Assembly (NCBI RefSeq): GCF_027667425.1
Contig: NZ_JAQEGR010000003.1
Coordinates: forward strand, 178,655 to 242,654
Source: Fusicatenibacter saccharivorans
GTDB taxonomy: Bacteria > Bacillota > Clostridia > Lachnospirales > Lachnospiraceae
Direction of reading: 5' to 3'
Length of the DNA: 64,000 nt
Part shown: piece after piece, positions 17,550 through 25,485 of the stretch
Layout: each line of letters opens with the position of its first letter
Position numbering within the stretch: position 1 is the first letter of the stretch
Notes under the pieces: model-generated
What the model saw: the letters and a program-made list of their open reading frames with translations, nothing else
Database searches by the model: none
What the model was told of the DNA's origin: nothing
Position numbers and translations under genes: made by a program

Positions 17550-18398
17550 ATGCGTTTTACAAAAATGCAGGGCTGCGGAAATGATTATATCTATGTAAAT
17601 GCCATGGAGGAGCGGGTGGAGAGTCCGGGACGGCTGGCAAAAGCGGTAAGTGACCGCCATTTCGGCATCGGCGCGGACGGGCTGATTCTGATCGGGGCAT
17701 CCAAAACAGCAGATTTTTCGATGGAAATGTACAACGCCGACGGCTCGAAGGGCGCGATGTGCGGCAACGGCATCCGCTGTGTGGGAAAATACGTGTACGA
17801 GCATGGGCTGACGAGAAAAACGACGCTGACTATCGAAACCGGCAGCGGAAACCGTGTGATTCATCTGCAGACGGGGGAGAATCTGAATGAGATCTGTCAG
17901 GTGACAGTGGAGATGGGAACGCCGGAATTCCGCGCCGCACAGATCCCCGTTGTTTCTCTGGGGGAATATGTGCTGGAGCATAAAATTACCGTGTGCGGGG
18001 AAAATTATACGATGACCTGCCTTTCGATGGGAAATCCGCATGCGGTGATTCCGGTGGAAGATGTGGAAAAAATATCCATTGCAAAGACCGGTTCCGCTTT
18101 TGAACACCTTTCCTGCTTCCCGGACCGTATCAATACAGAGTTTATCCAGACTTTAGATCAACACACAATAAAAATGAGAGTCTGGGAACGTGGGAGCGGT
18201 GAAACGCTGTCCTGCGGAACGGGAGCGTGTGCGGCAGCCGTCGCGGCGATGCTTTCCGGCTGTGTTTCGGAGGGAGAAACTGCCGTAGAACTGCGCGGCG
18301 GCAGGCTTTTCGTTACATGGGACCGGACGAAAAATAAGGTCCTTCTGACCGGCCCGGCCGAGACCGTTTTTGAAGGAACGCTTGCAGAACGAATTTGA
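17550..18398 (+). CDS. dapF: Diaminopimelate epimerase
   Basis: This 282-residue enzyme converts LL- to meso-diaminopimelate for lysine and peptidoglycan synthesis. The two catalytic cysteines are seen at C71 in CGNGIRC and C222 in SCGTGAC, with the GCGNDYI signature at residues 8-14. Length and motif order match the family. The ATG at 17550 follows a gggaggagg site. No other lysine-pathway gene is adjacent, and it appears to be its own transcription unit. Confidence 0.96.
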   Translation: MRFTKMQGCGNDYIYVNAMEERVESPGRLAKAVSDRHFGIGADGLILIGASKTADFSMEMYNADGSKGAMCGNGIRCVGKYVYEHGLTRKTTLTIETGSGNRVIHLQTGENLNEICQVTVEMGTPEFRAAQIPVVSLGEYVLEHKITVCGENYTMTCLSMGNPHAVIPVEDVEKISIAKTGSAFEHLSCFPDRINTEFIQTLDQHTIKMRVWERGSGETLSCGTGACAAAVAAMLSGCVSEGETAVELRGGRLFVTWDRTKNKVLLTGPAETVFEGTLAERI

Positions 18399-18492
18399 AA
18401 AATGCAGATTTCTGTCTGCACGAAAGAGCAGTATGCAATATTCTGAAAATAAAAACTTACAGGAAATGCCTTTTCTTTTCAAAAGAAACATG

Positions 18493-18549
18493 CTACAATA
18501 TGTGGTGCCCGCTACAAGAAAAGGGTGGGGGACACACAAGATATAGTGT
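18493..18549 (+). promoter_or_regulatory. Two NrdR-like boxes in the nrdD promoter
   Basis: ACACAAGATATAGTGT at 18534-18549 matches the NrdR consensus ACACWATATATWGTGT at 15 of 16 positions. A weaker copy, CTACAATATGTGGTGC, lies at 18493-18508 and overlaps the likely -10 TACAAT (18494-18499). The boxes start 41 bases apart, close to four helical turns. NrdR is the ATP/dATP-sensing repressor of ribonucleotide reductase genes, which fits the next gene. Confidence 0.8.
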
Positions 18550-18569
18550 TTGATTTGGAGGACACCACA

Positions 18570-20705
18570 ATGGTTTATATTATCAAAAAGGACGGCACCA
18601 AAGAAGAATTCGACGCGCAGAAGATCGTTCGTGCCGTAAATAAATCCGCACAGAGAATCCTGTATACCTTCTCACAGCAGGAGATTGACTTTATCTGTAA
18701 GTTCGCAACCGAGCACGTATATTCCCTTGGAAAGACCGAAATTCCGATCAGCGATATGCACAATATCGTGGAGGGAGCACTCGAAAAAGTAAACCCGGCT
18801 GTGGCAAAAAGCTACCGCGATTACCGCAATTACAAAACTGATTTTATCCATATGATGGACGAGGTCTACACGAAGAGCCAGTCCATCCGCTACATCGGCG
18901 ACAAGAGCAATGCCAACACCGACAGCGCCCTCGTTGCAACGAAGCGAAGCCTGATTTTCAACGAGCTGAACAAAGAGCTGTACCGCAAGTTCTTCATGAA
19001 CCGCAACGAGCTGCAGGCCTGTAAGGACGGCTACATCTACATCCACGACCAGTCCGCACGTCTCGATACCATGAACTGCTGTCTGTTCGATGTCGGAAAC
19101 GTTTTAAAAGGCGGCTTCGAGATGGGAAATGTCTGGTACAACGAGCCGAAGACACTTGACACCGCATTTGATGTCATGGGTGATATCGTCCTCAGCACCG
19201 CTGCACAGCAGTACGGCGGCTTTACCGTGCCGGAGGTGGACAAGATCCTTGCTCCGTACGCACAGAAGAGCTATGATTACTACGTAAAAGAGTTCCTGAA
19301 ATATACCGACGCATCCTGGGAGGGTGCACAGGAGAAAGCCATCGAGTATGCGATCGACAAAGTAAGAAGAGAGTGCGATCAGGGATGGCAGGGAATTGAG
19401 TATAAACTGAACACTGTTGGATCTTCCCGCGGTGATTATCCGTTCGTTACCGTGACCCTCGGCCTTGGAACGAGCATGTTCGAGAAGATGATTTCCATCT
19501 CCCTTCTCGAGGTCCACAAAAACGGACAGGGCAAGAAAGGCCACAAAAAGCCGGTGCTCTTCCCGAAAATCGTCTTCTTATATGACAAGGCAATTCACAG
19601 AGAGGGCGGCATCGCAGAAGATGTCTTCGAGGCAGGACTTGACTGTTCTTCCAAGACGATGTATCCGGACTGGCTGTCGATGAGCGGCGAGGGCTACATC
19701 GCCGAGATGTACAAGAAATACAAGAGAGTCATCAGCCCGATGGGATGTCGTGCTTTCCTTAGCCCGTGGTACGAGCGCGGAGGCATGGAGCCGGCAGATG
19801 AGAACGACAAACCGGTCTTTGTCGGACGTTTCAACATCGGAGCCGTTTCCCTTCATCTTCCGATGATCCTGGCAAAATCCCGTTCCGAGAACCGCGATTT
19901 CCACGAAGTGCTCGACTTCTACCTCGAGATGATCCGCGATCTGCACAAACGGACCTACGATTACCTCGGCGAGATGCGTGCATCCACGAACCCGCTGGCT
20001 TACTGTGAGGGAGGTTTCTACGGCGGCCACTTAAAACCGTCCGACAAGATCCGCCCGCTGTTAAAGCCGATGACCGCATCGTTCGGTATCACGGCGCTGA
20101 ACGAGCTGCAGGAGCTGTACAACGGAAAATCTCTTGTTGAGGACGGACAGTTCGCACTTGACACGCTGAAATATATCAACGACAAGGTTGCCGAGTTTAA
20201 GAAAGAGGACGGCATCCTCTATGCGATCTACGGCACACCGGCAGAATCCCTGTGCGGCCTGCAGATAGAGCAGTTCCGCAAACAGTACGGCATCGTCCGC
20301 AACGTTTCGGACCGCCCGTATGTGAGCAACAGTTTCCACTGCCACGTAACCGAGGACATCACCCCGATCCAGAAACAGGATCTCGAGGGACGTTTCTGGG
20401 AGCTCTGCAACGGCGGAAAAATCCAGTACGTGCGCTATCCGGTCGGCTACAACAAAGGCGCGATCAAGACACTGATCGAGCGTGCGATGGAGCTTGGCTA
20501 CTACGAGGGCGTAAACCTGTCCCTGGCTTACTGCGATGACTGCGGCCACCAGGAACTCGACATGGATGTCTGCCCGGTCTGCGGTTCCAAGAACCTGACA
20601 AAGATCGACCGTATGAACGGCTATCTTTCCTACAGCCGTGTCCATGGCGACACACGTCTGAATGAAGCAAAGATGGCGGAAATTGCAGAGAGAAAATCGA
20701 TGTAA
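18570..20705 (+). CDS. nrdD: Anaerobic (class III) ribonucleoside-triphosphate reductase
   Basis: This 711-residue glycyl-radical enzyme makes deoxyribonucleotides without oxygen. It has an N-terminal ATP-cone (about residues 1-95), a ten-stranded barrel, a C-terminal zinc site (CDDCG and CPVCG) and the glycyl-radical loop RMNGYLSYS, with the radical glycine near residue 684. The ATG at 18570 has a GGAGG site; an upstream GTG at 18525 lies inside the operator and is rejected. Its activase NrdG is expected nearby in many genomes but is not found here. Confidence 0.95.
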   Translation: MVYIIKKDGTKEEFDAQKIVRAVNKSAQRILYTFSQQEIDFICKFATEHVYSLGKTEIPISDMHNIVEGALEKVNPAVAKSYRDYRNYKTDFIHMMDEVYTKSQSIRYIGDKSNANTDSALVATKRSLIFNELNKELYRKFFMNRNELQACKDGYIYIHDQSARLDTMNCCLFDVGNVLKGGFEMGNVWYNEPKTLDTAFDVMGDIVLSTAAQQYGGFTVPEVDKILAPYAQKSYDYYVKEFLKYTDASWEGAQEKAIEYAIDKVRRECDQGWQGIEYKLNTVGSSRGDYPFVTVTLGLGTSMFEKMISISLLEVHKNGQGKKGHKKPVLFPKIVFLYDKAIHREGGIAEDVFEAGLDCSSKTMYPDWLSMSGEGYIAEMYKKYKRVISPMGCRAFLSPWYERGGMEPADENDKPVFVGRFNIGAVSLHLPMILAKSRSENRDFHEVLDFYLEMIRDLHKRTYDYLGEMRASTNPLAYCEGGFYGGHLKPSDKIRPLLKPMTASFGITALNELQELYNGKSLVEDGQFALDTLKYINDKVAEFKKEDGILYAIYGTPAESLCGLQIEQFRKQYGIVRNVSDRPYVSNSFHCHVTEDITPIQKQDLEGRFWELCNGGKIQYVRYPVGYNKGAIKTLIERAMELGYYEGVNLSLAYCDDCGHQELDMDVCPVCGSKNLTKIDRMNGYLSYSRVHGDTRLNEAKMAEIAERKSM

Positions 20706-20746
20706 TCATTCATGAAATAATCAATGGAACAATCAATGGAATAATC

Positions 20747-20799
20747 AAAAGCCTCTGAGAAAAGTCCGGTGTGAATGTGACTTTCCTCAGAGGCTTTTT
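20747..20799. terminator. Strong bidirectional terminator between nrdD and the MATE gene
   Basis: The arm AAAAGCCTCTGAG..AAGTC pairs with GACTTTCCTCAGAGGCTTTTT, leaving an 11-base loop. A and T runs on the two sides serve both strands. Confidence 0.9.
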
Positions 20800-20854
20800 G
20801 GGTATTGTATCCGGTGGAAGCTGCCGGCGGCAGGGACTGCAGATGATGTGAGAA

Positions 20855-22222
20855 TTAATCTTCGACATCGCGGGTAATATTTCGAACCCAGATGTACTTT
20901 TTATAATGATGATAAACGGCAGGAAGCTTTACAATTTCATCGAGATTTACAATGCAGTAAACCACCATAACCGGAAGCTTCAGCCAGAATGCGGCAAGAA
21001 AGCCAAGCGGTACAGAAAAGCACCACATAGCGCCGATGTTTCCCTGCATATCAAATTTCGCATCGCCTCCGGCACAAAAGATACCGTCGAGAACGGTGGT
21101 GTTGACCGATTGTGCCATCAGGTTCAGACCGCAGAAGAGAAGCATGTACTGCAGGTACTCGGCTGCGGTATCGGAAAGTGGGGCAAAATGAACGATGGCT
21201 GGGGAAATAAGCATCAGCAGGCCGCCGGTCACAATGCCGATGGCAATGGAGAGATGGCTTAAACGTCCTCCATACTCACGGGCTTTTTCCAGCTCGTTCG
21301 CGCCGAGCAGATTTCCGATCAGAACACCGGCACCGCCGCTCACACCGCGGATCAGGCAGGAGAGGAGGCTCTTTGCAATCGAGGTAATCGAGTTTGCTGC
21401 AACAGCATCGCTTCCCATGTGGCCCATGATAACGGAGTACAGAACGTAGGCAATTCCCCAGACGAGGGAGGCCGCAAGCACGGGAAGCGTGTAGCGCCAG
21501 AAGTCTTCTGAAAGTATTTTCCCTGCGGAAGAGAAGAGGCGGTTCCAGAGAATCCGTACACGCTCCGGTTTCTTTGTCTCGAGATAAGCCCAGATCAGTT
21601 CCACAACGCGGGCAGCTACCGTTGCATAAGCTGCTCCGCGGATCCCAAGTGCCGGAGCACCGCAAAGACCGTAGATGAGGATGGCATTTAAAATGATGTT
21701 CAGTACAACCGCAGTGGAACTGATGCGGGAGCTGACTGCTGCATGACCGGTGTTTTTCAGCAGGATCAGATAGACCTGCGAAATACCGCAGAGTACGTAG
21801 GAGAGTGCAACAGCGCGTAAATACTGGCTTCCGCTTGCAACCAGGGCCGCATCATTTGTAAAGATGCGCATCAGCATTTCGGGACAGAAACCGGCAAGGA
21901 TGGTAAACAGGCCGGAGAACAGCAGGTTGGTGCGAAGTGCGATCGGAATCACTTTTTCGATCGAAGCGGCATCCTGTTTCCCCCAGTACTGCGCTGCCAT
22001 AATACCGGCGCCCGCCGCGATGCCTGAGATAAAAAGGCTCAAAACAAACTGCACCTGTCCGGCCAGTGAAACAGCAGACAACGAAGTCTGATCAATCCAG
22101 CCCAGCATGATCGCATCCGTTGCGCTGACGAGAGCCAGCATAAAATTCTGGATCGCAATCGGAAGGACGAGGAGTTTTAGTTTCTGGTAAAATTCATCCT
22201 TAAAATTCATTCGTGTTTTCAT
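20855..22222 (-). CDS. MATE-family multidrug/toxin exporter
   Basis: This 455-residue membrane protein has about twelve hydrophobic segments in two repeated halves. The MATE family signatures are present: ATDAIMLGWID in segment 1, the GAGIMAAQYWG loop near residue 80, and the equivalent GGAGVLIGNLLGA loop in the second half. Such proteins export drugs or metabolites using Na+ or H+ gradients. The start follows a ggggga site. Substrate and physiological role cannot be told from the sequence. Confidence 0.93.
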   Translation of the reverse strand: MKTRMNFKDEFYQKLKLLVLPIAIQNFMLALVSATDAIMLGWIDQTSLSAVSLAGQVQFVLSLFISGIAAGAGIMAAQYWGKQDAASIEKVIPIALRTNLLFSGLFTILAGFCPEMLMRIFTNDAALVASGSQYLRAVALSYVLCGISQVYLILLKNTGHAAVSSRISSTAVVLNIILNAILIYGLCGAPALGIRGAAYATVAARVVELIWAYLETKKPERVRILWNRLFSSAGKILSEDFWRYTLPVLAASLVWGIAYVLYSVIMGHMGSDAVAANSITSIAKSLLSCLIRGVSGGAGVLIGNLLGANELEKAREYGGRLSHLSIAIGIVTGGLLMLISPAIVHFAPLSDTAAEYLQYMLLFCGLNLMAQSVNTTVLDGIFCAGGDAKFDMQGNIGAMWCFSVPLGFLAAFWLKLPVMVVYCIVNLDEIVKLPAVYHHYKKYIWVRNITRDVED

Positions 22223-22310
22223 AAAAATTCCCCCAAAGTATAAATAGTAGTTTTTGCTGTATTATAGCGGAAAGGAAATGGGAAAACAATGGCTAAAACA
22301 AGCTATTTTC

Positions 22311-22338
22311 TGGTCATTTTTGACATTCCCTGTATAAT
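22311..22338 (+). promoter_or_regulatory. Possible promoter ahead of a small gene
   Basis: TGGTCA (22311-22316) and a perfect TATAAT (22333-22338) are 16 bases apart, about 60 bases ahead of a 49-codon frame. The -35 box is weak. Confidence 0.45.
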
Positions 22339-22399
22339 ATAGAAGAAAAAGAACTTTTCCGGTGCCCGTGTCCGGTACGCCGGAAAGCGGAGAAGAAGT

Positions 22400-22549
22400 T
22401 TGATCAGAAAATCAGGTTTCCTTCAGCAGAAACTCCAGGATTTCTGCTATCAGAATAAATATGCCGGCAGCGGCTGTCTTTATAAAATCCAGAAATCCAT
22501 GCAGGAGCTGGAGAAGCTTTTGAAAAAGAAAGATAAGAAACGGAAGTAG
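22400..22549 (+). CDS. Possible small basic protein (49 aa, TTG start)
   Basis: A 49-codon frame starts with TTG behind a ggagaag site and ends at TAG 22547-22549. The product is lysine-rich, with the C-terminal helix-like segment SMQELEKLLKKKDKKRK. It has its own apparent promoter and fills part of the otherwise gene-free stretch 22223-22759. I recognise no family; coding status is uncertain. Confidence 0.4.
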   Translation: MIRKSGFLQQKLQDFCYQNKYAGSGCLYKIQKSMQELEKLLKKKDKKRK

Positions 22550-22759
22550 GTTCGGCTGCCATTGGAGCCGTCGTCGAAACAAACGGAAATATACGAAAAA
22601 ATTGTGAAATTTAATAGAATTATAAGACCTGTTTTCGCTGTTTTTAACAAAAGTAAAGAAACAGTGAAAAAAAGGTTGCTTTTTTCGGCAGAATCCTTTA
22701 TAATCTTATTTGTGTTCAGCGAGTGGATCATCCAATGAAACACAGAAAAACAAAAGTAA

Positions 22760-22832
22760 GCGCCTTTAGCTCAGTTGGTAGAGCAGTAGACTCTTAATCT
22801 ATTTGTCCAGGGTTCGAGTCCCTGAAGGCGCA
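22760..22832 (+). tRNA. tRNA-Lys (anticodon CTT)
   Basis: The 73-base cloverleaf has acceptor stem GCGCCTT/AAGGCGC, D-loop AGCTCAGTTGGTAGAGC, anticodon stem TAGA/TCTA with loop CTCTTAA, and T-arm CCAGGGTTCGAGTCCCTG. The anticodon CTT reads AAG (lysine). CCA is not encoded (TCG follows the discriminator A). It stands alone, with no other tRNA nearby. Confidence 0.96.
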
Positions 22833-22947
22833 TCGAAAGCACTGTTTTTGCAGACCTGAGAGCTGCGGGGACGGTGTTTTTCTTGTTTTACAAGCAAAAT
22901 ACCAAAAGTCTGTGTATCAACTTTTTTACATTGCGATAGAAACAGAG

Positions 22948-23003
22948 AAAAACCGGCAGCGGAGCGGTCTTACTTTTCAAGAGACCGTTCTGCTGCCGGT
23001 TTG
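22948..23003. terminator. Terminator between tRNA-Lys and trmB
   Basis: The long stem AAACCGGCAGCGGAGCGGTCT pairs with AGACCGTTCTGCTGCCGGTTT around a 10-base loop. It is placed to end both the tRNA transcript and minus-strand trmB. Confidence 0.85.
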
Positions 23004-23043
23004 TATTTTGGATGGGAATCAAATCATTTGCGAAAGCATTCCG

Positions 23044-23694
23044 CTACAGAAACCGTGCCTCCATCTTACAGATCGGGTTTCCGATTGAGGAAAACTTCTC
23101 CTCATATTCCGTCATTACATTTCCTTCTGAGAGAACCACATCGTGGTGCAGATCGTATGTGAATGCAGTGAGTTCCCATCCTTCTGCATTTTTCATCTCT
23201 TCAAGAGAGTAGTCAAACAGATCTTTATTATCGGTCTTGAATTCCAGTGTTCCGTCCTTCTTTAAAATCTTCTCGTACCGTGCAAGAAACTCATGCGATG
23301 TCAGTCTCCGTTTCGCATGGCGGTCTTTCGGCCACGGATCGGAGAAGTTGAGGTAAATGCGGTCTACCTCGCCCTCAGCAAACACTTCCGGAAGCTGGCG
23401 TGCATCCATGCGGATAAAGAACAGGTTTTTGATTTCCGTCTCCAGTTTTTCCCGTTTCTGTACTGCGCGGAGCAGCACGCTGTCGTACATTTCAATGCCG
23501 ACGTAGTTGATTTCCGGATGCAGAACCGCCATATCCATCAAAAAGCGGCCCTTTCCCATACCGACCTCAATATGAATCGGATTTTCATTTCCAAAAATTT
23601 CAGCCCACCGTCCCCGGCAGCTCTCCGGCTCCTGCACAACGAACGGACAGGAAGCAATCACATCTTTTGATCCTCTGATATTTCTAAGGCGCAT
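23044..23694 (-). CDS. trmB: tRNA (guanine-N7-)-methyltransferase
   Basis: This 216-residue SAM-dependent enzyme makes m7G46 in tRNA. The SAM loop GMGKGRFL is near residue 43 and the TrmB signature FSDPWPKDRHAKRRL near 115, with the substrate segment EFKTDN near 150. Length is typical. The start has an aaagga site. It is transcribed away from the V-ATPase operon. Confidence 0.95.
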   Translation of the reverse strand: MRLRNIRGSKDVIASCPFVVQEPESCRGRWAEIFGNENPIHIEVGMGKGRFLMDMAVLHPEINYVGIEMYDSVLLRAVQKREKLETEIKNLFFIRMDARQLPEVFAEGEVDRIYLNFSDPWPKDRHAKRRLTSHEFLARYEKILKKDGTLEFKTDNKDLFDYSLEEMKNAEGWELTAFTYDLHHDVVLSEGNVMTEYEEKFSSIGNPICKMEARFL

Positions 23695-24108
23695 ATGCGT
23701 AAAATTCCTTTCTTAAGTGATAAATATTAGAATAAAAGCCAATCATATCCAGTATATCATAGCTCCCGAAAAAGCAAAACAGAAAAATCCCGTTTTCAAA
23801 TTTTCAAAGTTTTCAAAATACTATATACAATATCAACCTGCACATAGCATTTCTTATCAGCAATATGACAATCGGATTGGAACCATATCGAAATCATATG
23901 AGGGACCATCTTTTGGCTATTGAGATTGGAAGAAAAAATATGACCCATTGTCTATTTTTAATCAAAAAGTCGATCGAAATTCCACTTTTTTTTACGATTT
24001 CAATATGTCAACTTTGGAAAAAAAGGTGTAGAATACTAACAGCAAAGATGCGGGGAGTTTTCCTCGTCTTTGTTGTCTTTTAAATAAATAAGGAGGGAAA
24101 GCGATGCT
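23695..24108. other. AT-rich divergent intergenic region (trmB / V-ATPase)
   Basis: This 414-base stretch holds no convincing gene. It contains three short TTTTCAAA copies at 23793-23817 and a candidate -10 TAGAAT near 24028 without a clear -35 box. It presumably holds the promoters of trmB (minus) and the V-ATPase operon (plus). Confidence 0.5.
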
Positions 24109-24420
24109 ATGGAATCTGTAATTAACAAACTTGCAGAGATCGAAACGGCTGCTACCAAGATTATGCAGGCTGCCGAGAATCAGAAGAAGCTCCAGGATGA
24201 GCAGCAGGAAGAGCGGATTGCAAAATTCGATGCAGATCTGGAAGCGGAAACGGCAAAGCGGATTGAAGAGATCACAACAAAACTTCATTCTACTACAGAT
24301 GCGGATCAGAAAAAGCAGCGGGACTCTGCCGCCGAACTTCTATCTTCACTGGACGCTTATTACGAGCAGAATCACGGAGCACTGTCCACACAGATTTACG
24401 AAAACATTATAAGGAAGTGA
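24109..24420 (+). CDS. V-type ATPase peripheral-stalk subunit (NtpF/G-H-like)
   Basis: This 103-residue, highly charged, almost entirely helical protein has heptad-like spacing. It is the first gene of the V-ATPase operon, where the peripheral-stalk partner of subunit E is expected (NtpF of Enterococcus hirae, subunit H/G elsewhere). AGGAGGG lies 11 bases ahead of the ATG; an out-of-frame ATG at 24104 stops after five codons. Sequence identity in this subunit is weak across species, so the call relies mainly on position, length and coiled-coil character. Confidence 0.75.
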   Translation: MESVINKLAEIETAATKIMQAAENQKKLQDEQQEERIAKFDADLEAETAKRIEEITTKLHSTTDADQKKQRDSAAELLSSLDAYYEQNHGALSTQIYENIIRK

Positions 24421-24424
24421 AACG

Positions 24425-25465
24425 ATGAGCGGTCTATTATCCTACAGCGGCCTTACCACAAAGATAAGAGCCATGCAGAGCCATCTTTTAAACGACCAGA
24501 ATTTTCGGGAAATCGTGGAACTGGAGAGTGTACCGCAGGCAGTTTCTTACCTCAAGCAGCATAAAGGCTATGAGGATCTGTTTGAGGGCTACAACGAAGC
24601 TGACCTTCACCGAGGTCAGATCGAGAAAATGCTGCGCCTGACGGTATACCGGGATTTTTCCAAGCTGTACCGTTTTGCAAATGTGGAGCAGAGAAAGTTC
24701 CTTGCGCTCTACTTTAAACGATACGAAGTGTCCGTTATCAAAGAATGCCTGAACACGGTATTTGATCACCGTGATGTGGTATTGAACCTGTCCATATTCG
24801 ACGAGTTCTTTAACAAGCATTCCCAGCTGGACATCAATCTTCTGGCGTCCTCCAGGACGATCGAAGAACTGATTGCGAACCTGAAAGGGACAGAATATTA
24901 TGCCCCGCTGTCGCAGCTCGCGGATATCGAGCGTCCGACCCTGTTCGACTATGAGATGACCCTGGATCTGTATTACTTTGCACAGATGTGGAAAGACAGA
25001 TCAAAAGTAGTGACAAAGCGGGATCTGGAAGAGCTGACCGCTGCATGGGGAAGCAAGTTTGACATGCTGAACCTTCAGTGGATCTACCGTTCCAAACGCT
25101 ATTATCACATGACCAGCGCACAAATCTACGCCCTGCTGATTCCGGTTCATCACCGGCTGAAAAAGGATGTGGTAAAGGCACTGGTAGAAGCCGAGAATAT
25201 GAGTGCATTTTCCCAGCTGCTGGAACAAACCTATTATGCGAAACGGTATGATTCCTTCAAAGTCGATACGCTGGAATCCATGTATGCAGCCATTATGAAG
25301 CACATACTTTCCAGTGAATCCAGACAGGATCCTTATTCCGTTGCCACCATATACTCATACCTCTATCACAAAGAGCACGAGGTAAACCGGCTTATTATTG
25401 CACTCGAGTGCGTACGTTACCGTATCAGCGCTGACGAGGCAATGCAGCATATCGCAAAAACTTAA
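24425..25465 (+). CDS. ntpC: V-type ATPase subunit C (d subunit, central stalk socket)
   Basis: This 346-residue soluble, mainly helical protein links the rotor shaft to the K (c) ring. It starts LSYSGLTTKIRAM, typical of the family, and has repeated Tyr/Phe-rich helices and the expected length (330-350 residues). It follows the first gene by four bases, with its ribosome site in the preceding coding end. In the E. hirae operon this subunit comes after E; here it precedes I. Confidence 0.88.
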   Translation: MSGLLSYSGLTTKIRAMQSHLLNDQNFREIVELESVPQAVSYLKQHKGYEDLFEGYNEADLHRGQIEKMLRLTVYRDFSKLYRFANVEQRKFLALYFKRYEVSVIKECLNTVFDHRDVVLNLSIFDEFFNKHSQLDINLLASSRTIEELIANLKGTEYYAPLSQLADIERPTLFDYEMTLDLYYFAQMWKDRSKVVTKRDLEELTAAWGSKFDMLNLQWIYRSKRYYHMTSAQIYALLIPVHHRLKKDVVKALVEAENMSAFSQLLEQTYYAKRYDSFKVDTLESMYAAIMKHILSSESRQDPYSVATIYSYLYHKEHEVNRLIIALECVRYRISADEAMQHIAKT

Positions 25466-25485
25466 TACACGGGGAGGTGTACTCA

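Noticed and set aside
23793..23817. Three TTTTCAAA copies upstream of the V-ATPase operon
   Set aside because: Spacings of 8 and 9 bases do not match helical phasing, and the region is simply AT-rich.
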